NCBI RefSeq assembly: GCF_014385165.1
Contig: NZ_JACRTF010000001.1
Coordinates: 992,001 to 1,056,000 of the forward strand
DNA length: 64,000 nt
From: Jilunia laotingensis
Lineage (GTDB): Bacteria > Bacteroidota > Bacteroidia > Bacteroidales > Bacteroidaceae
Direction of reading: 5' to 3'
Shown here: positions 54,544 to 62,004 of the stretch, piece after piece
Numbering within the stretch: the stretch's first letter is position 1
How the letters are laid out: each line of letters opens with the position of its first letter
Position numbers and translations under genes: made by a program
The notes under the pieces: generated by a model
What the model was told of the DNA's origin: nothing
Databases searched by the model: none
The model's input: the letters and a program-made list of their open reading frames with translations, nothing else

Positions 54544-55761
54544 TCAATAGGTAGGTTTTGTCATTTTATCAATATAAATCAAAATGTCCGTCATCTCGCT
54601 CCAATCATTCCCGACACTGAGTCCTTGATTGATCCCTGAAACAAACCGACGGTTCAACCATGAAGCGGTGTCCAATTCTGAAAAATCAAGATAACCTTCG
54701 GAAATACCACAAGAATGAATCTGATATTCCAACGATTTACGGCTTAAAGTTCTGAATGTTCTTCCATCTGGGTCTATCCTTCCGTAAGAGGAAAAAACGA
54801 CAGAAATAACTTCATCTCCCAAATAGTCTTTTAGATAGTTCCCGAAAGGCTTGAATTCCACAAGTTTACCATCTTCATACAATGCATGAAGATTTGAACA
54901 CCAAACGATTATCTTTCTATCTTTATATACAGTATTAGCCAGCCAGTTAAAATTATCAGCCATAAGCGAATCCCGCAACTGCATCCTATAAGCTTCTCCC
55001 GGCTCATATTGCCTACATGCTTCAAGATAACTTTTCAATCCTTGCAAATATCTATAATAAAGTTCATCTGTTCGATTATCTGGTACCATTCTCTCTTTCA
55101 CAACTAAAGCCATCTGCCCAATGTCGGAAAGTAAACGGGTAAATTGCAACGTATCCAATATATTCGGATTTATAAACAAATATTTAATATGCGATTGAGA
55201 CTGAACAAAATCCGGATACTTTTGAATATCAACATCTTTGGTATGCAGATATTCCTTCACTCTTTTTAACCGTAATGAATCAGAAATATCCCCGGTATAT
55301 TGCACATCAAACCCTCCAAGTTCAATAGGGTTGTCTGACTTTCGGGATTTTTTGTAGAATTCCCATAGAGAGTTGCTTTCATGATTACTGCACCAAAAAT
55401 AGTATAATCCATGCAAAGGTTCCAAAGATTCTTCCTGATTCATGAGCCACATGTCATACATACCGGCTTCATACAACACAACATTATATCCGAAACGCTC
55501 ATGAAGAGTTCTTATCAACCGTTCCTTGTAAGATATTGTTTTCCCGTCAGAATGAGTTTGTTCGCCAAGTAAAACAACTCGATGGTCGGAAAGCCGAAGT
55601 AAAAGTCGCGAATATTCTGCCGTATCAGATGATAAGTCATGTACATATCTTTCTATCTCAAGTTTATCAACATCCTGATTAACAGGAGAAAACGACCATA
55701 TACCTACGATAATAATGCAGATATAAAAGAACAATAGAATATAAACACGCGCATAATGCAT
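54544..55761 (-). CDS. Membrane-anchored erythromycin-esterase-like protein in the lanthipeptide operon
   Basis: This 405-residue protein starts at ATG 55761 (MHYARVYILL), with a TTG two codons earlier. An N-terminal anchor (6-24) is followed by an EreA/TikI-like domain. Conserved residues are in VLLGEQTHSDG (E67, H70), VVLYEAG (E98) and the late IIVWCSNLHALYEDG. The family name comes from macrolide esterases, but most members have other or unknown substrates. It lies just downstream of the precursor gene and 1 bp before the ATPase gene, so a role in peptide tailoring or leader handling is more likely than drug resistance. Confidence 0.82.
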   Translation of the reverse strand: MHYARVYILLFFYICIIIVGIWSFSPVNQDVDKLEIERYVHDLSSDTAEYSRLLLRLSDHRVVLLGEQTHSDGKTISYKERLIRTLHERFGYNVVLYEAGMYDMWLMNQEESLEPLHGLYYFWCSNHESNSLWEFYKKSRKSDNPIELGGFDVQYTGDISDSLRLKRVKEYLHTKDVDIQKYPDFVQSQSHIKYLFINPNILDTLQFTRLLSDIGQMALVVKERMVPDNRTDELYYRYLQGLKSYLEACRQYEPGEAYRMQLRDSLMADNFNWLANTVYKDRKIIVWCSNLHALYEDGKLVEFKPFGNYLKDYLGDEVISVVFSSYGRIDPDGRTFRTLSRKSLEYQIHSCGISEGYLDFSELDTASWLNRRFVSGINQGLSVGNDWSEMTDILIYIDKMTKPTY

Positions 55762-55791
55762 ACTCAAAATTATAATATAAAAAATAAATAC

Positions 55792-55850
55792 ATATGCAAA
55801 CTACACAAATCATATAAATTAGACTATTTTCATCCGTGTAGTTTGCATAT
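55792..55850 (-). terminator. Attenuator-type hairpin after the lanthipeptide precursor gene
   Basis: A perfect 15-bp stem (55792-55806 and 55836-55850) around a 29-nt loop, followed on the minus strand by a T-rich run. It lies between the precursor and the esterase-like gene. Partial read-through would give more precursor than enzyme transcript. Confidence 0.65.
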
Positions 55851-55955
55851 TTATCAGCATAAATGAATATACACTGTACCGCTATATTTCACTTAATAAC
55901 AAAATAAGCTATTTTCATTATCTGCTTTAAATTAGAATATTCACCTTAGAATGAA

Positions 55956-56246
55956 CTATTCCATATGCCCATAATACATATTACACGCTATATCAGTAGT
56001 AGTACTTGGAATCCCACCGGGGCAATCATCCGTACAATAAGAATTAGTACAATTATATATCGTTCCAAAGATTCCACAACCATCAGAACAGCCAGATGTA
56101 TATCCATCAGTACAAGTATCTGTTCTTAAATATAGACCTCCTTTATTAATACCTCCTTGAAGCGAATTCATATCACTCCTATCTAGCAAATCAAGATTAT
56201 GATCTAAACTTGCCAACCTTTGCTTGTTTAATGACAATTTACCCAT
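55956..56246 (-). CDS. Class I lanthipeptide precursor with Gly-Gly leader
   Basis: This 96-residue peptide starts at ATG 56246 (MGKLSLNKQR). A TTG eight codons upstream is less likely. The leader (1-32) has the Bacteroidetes lanthipeptide pattern LSLNKQ...L and ends SLQGG, the C39 cleavage site. The core (33-96) has seven Cys (45, 53, 57, 66, 71, 75, 88) and about 14 Ser/Thr, with repeats such as TDTCTDGYTSGCSDGC. That is ample for several lanthionine rings. At 64 residues it is long for a class I product. It lies directly upstream of the modification operon. Confidence 0.88.
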   Translation of the reverse strand: MGKLSLNKQRLASLDHNLDLLDRSDMNSLQGGINKGGLYLRTDTCTDGYTSGCSDGCGIFGTIYNCTNSYCTDDCPGGIPSTTTDIACNMYYGHME

Positions 56247-56425
56247 ATTATTTTTTTTTGTTGTATCCAAAATAAACAGTGGACACGACTGTTACTATAT
56301 GTTTATTACGCGCAATGTATAGTTATACAAATAATATATCATCAAATCTAATATCGAATAAAAAATAATCCTCGAAAATGATAACATGCATATTAAATTC
56401 AAATTAATAATCCTAAAAAATGATG

Positions 56426-56671
56426 TCAATCCTTATATGAGTTCATAATATCCAAAATATCAATCGGAAGAACTCCATTATCAATAATAACATCAATGGG
56501 TACAAAGGATGTAGAGCGATAATCCCTATCTTTGTCAGATGTAACTTTCACTCCCCCCGAAAGAACAACATATCCTTGAAATACAATAAGCTTATCACTA
56601 ACGCTTACATCCTGTGATTCTACTATACAAGTAAGAATAATTAATGTCAGAGATAGAATTTGTGTATTCAT
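56426..56671 (-). CDS. Small secreted protein, VSVSDKL family, copy 1
   Basis: This 81-residue protein starts at MNTQILSLTL. An ATG 16 codons upstream is possible, but the paralogs favour this one. The signal peptide ends CIVESQ. The mature part begins DVSVSDKLIVFQGYVVLSGG. It is clearly related to copies 2 and 3 at 58802 and 60841. No known domain is recognised. It lies between an aspartic-protease gene and the lanthipeptide precursor on the same strand. Confidence 0.55.
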   Translation of the reverse strand: MNTQILSLTLIILTCIVESQDVSVSDKLIVFQGYVVLSGGVKVTSDKDRDYRSTSFVPIDVIIDNGVLPIDILDIMNSYKD

Positions 56672-56719
56672 AGCAAATCTGTTTAATAGTTTAACACCAC
56701 AAAAATGACGCATTTTCAT

Positions 56720-57053
56720 GACATTTCAAAAAAAGGAGGGTGTACTAAAAAATGCACGACAACCAATTATATATCAATATATTACCAATCAAACACGCAT
56801 AATATCATGTATTAAACGAATTTATTTTTTCTGACTTTATGCAGAAAATCTACATGACTCACATCTTTTTATGGTCATAAAAGCCCTTTTAAATACAATT
56901 GAACAAGAGATAAAGTATTTCTCCTGCGCCATCAGAAATAACGGTCAATTTTCTAAAGAGAGAAATCCAATAATAAACAAGAGCTTAATGCCTTGACTTG
57001 CCAAATGAGGATATTTATCCTTCAATTTGGGCAACTAGTTAATATAAAATACT
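56720..57053. other. Spacer related to 61155-61300
   Basis: No gene is seen. About 150 bp from 56720 align by eye with 61155-61300 (shared AATTATATATCAA and similar blocks). This spacer belongs to the duplicated peptide module. It marks how far the third module extends before the injection-system genes. Confidence 0.55.
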
Positions 57054-58289
57054 TCAATCGCCTTGTATCTCACTCTTATCAATAGCTACAACGATCTTCA
57101 AAGGATTGCCATCGCGAAGAATATCATATACGATAGTGTCTGCTTCCACTTCCAAGGCACGGTGTTCCAGCCAAGTAAAATCTTTGCAAGGACGACCATT
57201 TATATTCACAATTTCATCACCTTCTTTCAAACCGGCAATCTTGAAACGATTACTTTCATAATCGCCAACACCTGTTACCACCATTTTGCCCTGACGGGTG
57301 AAGCCATAAGAAAAATGAAAACGTTGATGGATAGGATTGACTATACGCTTAAAATTCCTTATTGGCTGAAAACCAACGACCTTCCTCTTCATATCAAAAA
57401 AGACATTGAAACGTTTTAGGAAATTCAACCCGATCAAATAATCATAAATCACATTATTGGGGTAGTCAAAAGTATATATTCGTAAAGAATCTATATTCAT
57501 CTTATCAAACAACGTGGCATCTACCGTACAATAGCGATGATAATGACTTAAATCACTAGTCCAAACTGCTTCCTTACGGTCATTAAAAAAGTTATATTCT
57601 TCATCCCCATCTCTACGAATTAAAGCAATATCCGATGGCATACCGGTATCAATTAAGAAAGCATGATCAAGAGTCAAAGTATCTCCATTATTACATTTTA
57701 CTTTTATCGGGAACTTTATAATGAAAGGATTAGGGTATTTTTTAACGTTTACCATAGGAATCTCAAAACAATCATCTGGTAATCTAAAATTTTGGGCTGA
57801 ATGGATTTCCATATAATTATCCTCAAAATTCAATTCCCAGACATGTATAGTATCATTTTCAGGAATATTAAACATTCCTTCCGAATCAGATGTGGAAAAA
57901 TACTTTTTCCAATCAAATACAATTGCTCTTGAATATACTAAATTCTTATTCCCTACTTTCACATCGGGTGTAGCTTTATAACAAGAACTTGGAACATAAT
58001 ATTCACCCCACGCCGAACCACTAAACCCTGATTTAACCAAAGAATCAACATCAAAAAGCATAGGATTTTTGAGCAAAAAAGTAGAATCCAACACTAAAGC
58101 TCCTATCGTCGCACCTGAATCAAAAGCTAAACGAGCAGTTATACTATCATCTATCTGAACAGGAAGTACTATTTTCCGATCTTCCGGATCAATTGTAAAA
58201 TACACCCTATTCGAATGTGTATTACAACTGCATAATAACAGGCATACCATGTATGCTAAGTATATAAGTCTTATCATAGAATTAATCAT
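57054..58289 (-). CDS. Retropepsin-like aspartic protease with C-terminal PDZ domain, copy 1
   Basis: This 411-residue lipoprotein has lipobox-like LLLCSC (Cys 20 or 22). There are two aspartic-protease half-sites: D57-S-G (LAFDSGATIGALVLD) and D214-T-G (FLIDTGMPSDIAL). These would form a two-lobed active site in one chain. A PDZ domain occupies about 335-405 (IAGLKEGDEIVNINGRPCKDF). It is probably on the periplasmic or surface side of a membrane. It follows a Cys-rich Gly-Gly precursor gene after 94 bp containing a hairpin. The pairing repeats in copy 2, so processing, anchoring or immunity for that peptide is the best guess. Confidence 0.85.
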   Translation of the reverse strand: MINSMIRLIYLAYMVCLLLCSCNTHSNRVYFTIDPEDRKIVLPVQIDDSITARLAFDSGATIGALVLDSTFLLKNPMLFDVDSLVKSGFSGSAWGEYYVPSSCYKATPDVKVGNKNLVYSRAIVFDWKKYFSTSDSEGMFNIPENDTIHVWELNFEDNYMEIHSAQNFRLPDDCFEIPMVNVKKYPNPFIIKFPIKVKCNNGDTLTLDHAFLIDTGMPSDIALIRRDGDEEYNFFNDRKEAVWTSDLSHYHRYCTVDATLFDKMNIDSLRIYTFDYPNNVIYDYLIGLNFLKRFNVFFDMKRKVVGFQPIRNFKRIVNPIHQRFHFSYGFTRQGKMVVTGVGDYESNRFKIAGLKEGDEIVNINGRPCKDFTWLEHRALEVEADTIVYDILRDGNPLKIVVAIDKSEIQGD

Positions 58290-58293
58290 TTAA

Positions 58294-58372
58294 TAAGTTA
58301 TGTCAAAAACTAATAAAAATCTTTCTCCATATTCTCACAAAACATGAAGAGATCGGCTTTTGACACAACTTA
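58294..58372 (-). terminator. Hairpin between precursor 1 and protease 1
   Basis: Arms 58294-58308 and 58358-58372 match at 14 of 15 positions. The equivalent hairpins of modules 2 and 3 have different sequences but the same place, so this is probably an attenuator that sets the precursor-to-protease ratio. Confidence 0.55.
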
Positions 58373-58383
58373 GTATAGTTTTA

Positions 58384-58698
58384 TTAAGGAATCATAGGAG
58401 GTGGAATACAAAGATTATCTTGTCGCGTGGTACAAGGATCCTTTATTGCATATAGATCAAAATCTCCACTTTCAATAGTCCCTCCTTCATATTTACAGCA
58501 TTGCTGACTACCATCCGAAGTAAGCCCACCAGCATTATTAGCACTGTTATTTGCACTTGTGGAAGAGCCACCGCTGTTAGCATATTTGCACCCACATTGG
58601 CAACAACCAACTTCACCACCGCCTAAAACGCGGCACATCTCAAGCTCATTCAACTCAGAACCCGAAATTTCATGTAATTTCAACTTGTCAGTTTTCAT
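58384..58698 (-). CDS. Cys-rich Gly-Gly-leader RiPP precursor 1 (TIGR04149-like)
   Basis: This 104-residue peptide has the leader KLKLHEISGSELNELEMC then RVLGGG, cut after G26-G27 or G28. The pattern fits the Bacteroidales natural-product precursor family TIGR04149. The mature start is EVGCCQCGCKYAN, then an Asn/Ser/Gly-rich linker (SSTSANNSANNAGG), then QQCCKYEGGTIE, a variable stretch and the tail DNLCIPPPMIP. The N-terminal 72 residues are almost identical to precursor 2. Members of this family are often modified by radical SAM enzymes, but none is in the window. Confidence 0.85.
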   Translation of the reverse strand: MKTDKLKLHEISGSELNELEMCRVLGGGEVGCCQCGCKYANSGGSSTSANNSANNAGGLTSDGSQQCCKYEGGTIESGDFDLYAIKDPCTTRQDNLCIPPPMIP

Positions 58699-58788
58699 GA
58701 TTGTTTAAAATTTTAGTTAATAATAAACTTTATATAAACATATAGAGCAACAAGTAATTATGTAAGAAACATTTTCTCTGATAAGCAC

Positions 58789-58802
58789 ATGATGGTCATC
58801 AT
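58789..58802. promoter_or_regulatory. Palindrome-like ATGATGGTCATCAT upstream of precursor 1
   Basis: A 6-bp arm dyad in the gap before the precursor gene. The identical site lies at 60828-60841 before precursor 2. It may be an operator or simply part of the duplicated DNA. Confidence 0.3.
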
Positions 58803-59074
58803 TACTTATGTTTATTAAAGAGAAATGGCCATTTTAAAAGGCTTAGATCTGTTTCATTCACAAAATTTGAAAGGAGTCCACCATTGATAACGGCATCAAT
58901 GGATACGGAAGATACTGAGCGATAATCCTTATCTTCATCAGATTTAACTTTACATCCCCCCGAAAGAAAAACATGTCCCTGAAAAACAATAAGCTTATCG
59001 CTCACACTTACAGCTTGCGCTTCAACTATGCAACTAAAAATAATTAATATCAGAAATAAGATTCGTGCTTCCAT
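58802..59074 (-). CDS. Small secreted protein, VSVSDKL family, copy 2
   Basis: This 90-residue protein starts at ATG 59074 (MEARILFLILI). The signal ends CIVEAQ. The mature part AVSVSDKLIVFQGHVFLSGG is followed by a tail ending ETDLSLLKWPFLFNKHK. It is related to copies 1 and 3. It follows protease 2 by 26 bp, so it is probably in the same transcript. The function is unknown. Confidence 0.55.
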   Translation of the reverse strand: MEARILFLILIIFSCIVEAQAVSVSDKLIVFQGHVFLSGGCKVKSDEDKDYRSVSSVSIDAVINGGLLSNFVNETDLSLLKWPFLFNKHK

Positions 59075-59100
59075 AGCAAATTTCTTTAATATAAAATACT

Positions 59101-60327
59101 TCAATCACCTTGTATCTCATTCTTATCAATAACTACAACGATCTTCAAAGGATCGCCATCGCGAAGAACATCGTACACGATAGTGTCTGCTTCCACTTCC
59201 AAGGCACGATGTTCCAGCCAAGTAAAATCTTTGCAAGGACGACCATTGATATTCACAATTTCATCACCTTCTTTCAAACCGGCAATCTTGAAACGATTAC
59301 TTTCATAATCGCCAACACCTGTTACCATCATTTTACCCTGACGAGTGAAGCCATAAGAAAAATGAAAACGTTGATGGATAGGATTGACTATACGTTTAAA
59401 ATTTTTTATCGGTTGTAAACCGATGACCTTCCTTTTCATATCAAAAAAGACATTGAAGCGTTTTAGAAAATTCAAACCAACTAAATAGTCACATTGCACG
59501 TTGTTGGGGTAGTCAAAAGTATATATTCGTAAAGAATCCATATCCATTTTATCAAACAAAGTAGCATTTACCATACAATAACGATGGTAATGACTTAAGT
59601 CACTCGTCCAAACCGCATCTTTGCGATTATTAAAGAAATCATATTCATCATCCTTATGTGTCAGAACTATGTCATGTGCCATGCCGGTATCCACTGTATA
59701 TGTATGTTCAAGAGTTATTGTATCTCCATTATTACATCTTACTTTGATTGGAAGCTTTATGTTGAAAGGACAAGAATGTTTTTTTTCTTTTACCATAGGA
59801 GTCACAAAGCAATCATCCGGTAATCTAAAATTCTTGCCCAAATGGATTTTCATATAATTATTCTCAAAATTCAACTCCCAGACATGTATTGTATCATTTT
59901 GGGGAATATTAAACAAACCTTCTGAATCAGATGTTAAAAAATGCCCCTTCCAATCGAATACCCTAAATTTATCATATAAAATATATCGACCGGATATTTT
60001 AATATCCGTATTTATCTTATAGTGTGAAGCTAAAACAAGAAATTCAGCCCACGCTGACCCGCTATAAGTTAATTTATTTAAAGAATCTTTGTTTAAAATG
60101 GCTGGATAATTCGCGCAAAAAGCAGAATCCAGCACTAAAGCTCCCATTTTGGCACCTGAGTCAAAAGCTAGACGAACAGCTAAACTATCATTTATCTGCA
60201 CGGGAAGTACAATTTTCCGATCTTCCGGATTAATTGTAAAATAGGTTCTATTCGGTTGAATACTACAACTAATAAACAGTAGAACTACCACACAAATATA
60301 ATAAATATATTTTGTCATATAATACAT
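59101..60327 (-). CDS. Retropepsin-like aspartic protease with C-terminal PDZ domain, copy 2
   Basis: This 408-residue lipoprotein has its lipobox Cys at about 21 (LLFISCS). The first half-site is D56-S-G (LAFDSGAKMGALVLD) and the second is YTVDTGMAHDIVL. The PDZ region is almost identical to copy 1, while the middle of the protein has diverged more. The start MYYM at 60327 is conserved as a remnant at 63786-63797, which helps to define module 3. It follows precursor 2 after 92 bp. Confidence 0.85.
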   Translation of the reverse strand: MYYMTKYIYYICVVVLLFISCSIQPNRTYFTINPEDRKIVLPVQINDSLAVRLAFDSGAKMGALVLDSAFCANYPAILNKDSLNKLTYSGSAWAEFLVLASHYKINTDIKISGRYILYDKFRVFDWKGHFLTSDSEGLFNIPQNDTIHVWELNFENNYMKIHLGKNFRLPDDCFVTPMVKEKKHSCPFNIKLPIKVRCNNGDTITLEHTYTVDTGMAHDIVLTHKDDEYDFFNNRKDAVWTSDLSHYHRYCMVNATLFDKMDMDSLRIYTFDYPNNVQCDYLVGLNFLKRFNVFFDMKRKVIGLQPIKNFKRIVNPIHQRFHFSYGFTRQGKMMVTGVGDYESNRFKIAGLKEGDEIVNINGRPCKDFTWLEHRALEVEADTIVYDVLRDGDPLKIVVVIDKNEIQGD

Positions 60328-60335
60328 TATTTAAA

Positions 60336-60408
60336 AGGCATATCAGAAGCCGATGTAAGTCTATCTATTTTATACTTTTCTAAAATAAGAAATGACTTCT
60401 GACATGCC
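60336..60408 (-). terminator. Hairpin between precursor 2 and protease 2
   Basis: Arms 60336-60350 and 60395-60408 pair with few mismatches. It holds the same position as the hairpins at 58294-58372 and 63806-63881. Confidence 0.5.
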
Positions 60409-60419
60409 ATATTGATTTA

Positions 60420-60737
60420 TTACGGAATTACTGGACGTGGAGGACAAAGATTATCTTGCTCAGCTATATAGGGATCAATTTCTATTTTCCCACCCCAAAG
60501 ATCCCCTCCTTCAATAGTCCCTCCTTCATACTTGCAGCATTGCTGACTACCGTCCGAAGTAAGCCCACCAGCATTATTAGCACTGTTATTTGCACTTGTG
60601 GAAGAACCGCCATTGTTAGCATATTTGCACCCACATTGGCAACAACCAACTTCACCACCGCCTAAAACGCGACACATCTCAAGCTCATTCAACTCAGAAC
60701 CCGAAATTTCATGTAATTTCAACTTGTCAGTTTTCAT
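60420..60737 (-). CDS. Cys-rich Gly-Gly-leader RiPP precursor 2 (TIGR04149-like)
   Basis: This 105-residue peptide has the same leader as precursor 1 and an almost identical first core part (CCQCGC, NNGGSSTSANN, QQCCKY). After GGTIE it differs completely for about 17 residues (GGDLWGGKIEIDPYIAE) and then ends with the shared pattern DNLCPPRPVIP. This points to a conserved scaffold with one variable patch. It heads module 2: precursor, protease, small secreted protein. Confidence 0.85.
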   Translation of the reverse strand: MKTDKLKLHEISGSELNELEMCRVLGGGEVGCCQCGCKYANNGGSSTSANNSANNAGGLTSDGSQQCCKYEGGTIEGGDLWGGKIEIDPYIAEQDNLCPPRPVIP

Positions 60738-60827
60738 GATTGTTTGAAATTTTAGTTAATAATGAACTTTATATAAACATATAAAGCAACAAGTAATTAT
60801 GTAAGAAACATTTTCTCTGATAAGCAC

Positions 60828-60841
60828 ATGATGGTCATCAT
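60828..60841. promoter_or_regulatory. Palindrome-like ATGATGGTCATCAT upstream of precursor 2
   Basis: Identical in sequence and position to the site at 58789-58802. See that entry for the caution about duplication. Confidence 0.3.
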
Positions 60842-61109
60842 TACTTATATTTATTAAAAAGGAATGGCCATTTTAAAAGGTTTAGATCTGTTTCATTCAT
60901 AAAAATTGAAAGAATTTCATCACCGATAACAACATTCATGACTACAGAGAACGCGGAGCGATAACCTTTATCTTATCAGACTTAGCCTTCATCCCCCCGA
61001 AAGAAAACTTATCCCTAAGAAACACAAGCTTATCGCTCACACTTATGCCCTGCACTTCTACTATACAACTAAAAATAATTAATGTCAGAAATGGAATTTG
61101 TGTTTTCAT
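60841..61109 (-). pseudogene. Small secreted protein, VSVSDKL family, copy 3, frameshifted
   Basis: The start MKTQIPFLTLIIFSCIVEVQ and GISVSDKLVF match copies 1 and 2. Near 60960-60980 the frame shifts and a stop follows. In another frame the rest reads on as YRSAFSVVMNVVIGDEIL and ends ETDLNLLKWPFLFNKYK at 60841, matching the tail of copy 2. A single-base indel explains the break. Confidence 0.75.
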
Positions 61110-61160
61110 GGCAGGTCTGTTTAATGGTTTAACACTACAAAGATGCCGCATTTTCTTCAC

Positions 61161-61512
61161 ATTTCAAAAAAAAGACAATGTACTAAAGAATAGATATTAA
61201 ACAATTATATATCAACATCTTGCTACTTAAACATACATAAAATTATGTATCAAATAAATTCATTTCTTTTGATTTTACACAGGGAATCTTCCAATTTCAC
61301 ACCTGTCTCTAACAATAAATGCTCCTTTATGTGTTATTAAGTATGAGATGATGCATTGCTGCCAGAAATAATAATTAATGGGATTCATGCGGGACGCTGC
61401 CTAGCGTGTCCCGCATGAATCCCATTAATAAAAATAAAGGCATTATCTTTATTATTGCCAATTAAGATTTAACACTGTTTTCAACGATACATAACTGAGA
61501 TTGCCATACGCC
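61161..61512. other. Module-3 spacer followed by a terminator
   Basis: To about 61300 the DNA resembles the spacer at 56720-56870. The match then fades and the block containing the tube and sheath genes begins. No gene is seen in this stretch. Confidence 0.55.
61374..61429. terminator. Very strong hairpin downstream of the tube gene
   Basis: Arms 61375-61395 and 61408-61428 are perfectly complementary (21 bp, 22 with the next pair), around a 12-nt loop that can itself pair. It lies 84 bp past the tube-gene stop and would end that transcript. Confidence 0.85.
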
Positions 61513-61968
61513 TTACTGTATTCGCTGTATCGTATCATATGCAAATTCAATCGTTTCGAGTGCAACATCGTTATTCTCTAAATCAAATCCGGCCACATCC
61601 CATTTCACAAGATAAACTTTAGTTATTAACCAGGCAGCTTCACGTGTTCCTGTCGGAGATAACAAAGTAATCAATAGATCACATGTTGTCAAATCTTTAT
61701 TAGCCCCTTCTGGCATCATTTGAGAAGTCCACAAAGACAGTTCACTCTTCCGCAAAGGCCTAATCGGGCGTTTACAAATAATATTTCCATGTCTCATCGA
61801 CCCGGGAACATATCTCTGATGTCCATCTATTTCTTGAGATTCCATTTCCGCTGAAAATCCAAATACTTCCAGAAAATCTATATCTCTTCTTGTGGAGGAT
61901 CCCACGGTTTGTAAGTTGAAATAAAAAGCCGTTGGCTGGCATATGTTATGTTGTTTTTCCTCTGCCAT
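61513..61968 (-). CDS. Contractile injection system tail-tube protein (gp19-like)
   Basis: This 151-residue protein starts at MAEEKQHNIC. An ATG seven codons earlier is possible. It matches phage T4 gp19-like tube proteins of extracellular contractile injection systems: PTAFYFNLQTVG, the central EIDGHQRYVPGSMRHG and a C-terminal beta region (WDVAGFDLENNDVALETIEFAYD-type). It would form the inner tube driven by sheath contraction. It lies 36 bp after the sheath gene. No further system gene follows, and a strong hairpin ends the unit. Confidence 0.88.
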   Translation of the reverse strand: MAEEKQHNICQPTAFYFNLQTVGSSTRRDIDFLEVFGFSAEMESQEIDGHQRYVPGSMRHGNIICKRPIRPLRKSELSLWTSQMMPEGANKDLTTCDLLITLLSPTGTREAAWLITKVYLVKWDVAGFDLENNDVALETIEFAYDTIQRIQ

Positions 61969-62004
61969 AATTTTAAATTTTTGGTACATTTATTTTTAAG
62001 TTTA

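Noticed and set aside
54544..55761. Second macrolide-resistance gene (erythromycin esterase)
   Set aside because: Only the family name suggests this. The gene is embedded in a lanthipeptide operon and membrane-anchored, and the family is broad.
56247..56270. Upstream start of the lanthipeptide precursor
   Set aside because: The upstream start is a TTG followed by a poly-Lys/Asn stretch. The ATG at 56246 gives the usual leader.
58384..60737. Radical-SAM-modified peptide system
   Set aside because: The precursors resemble that class, but no radical SAM gene with a CxxxCxxC motif is found in the window. A remote enzyme cannot be excluded.
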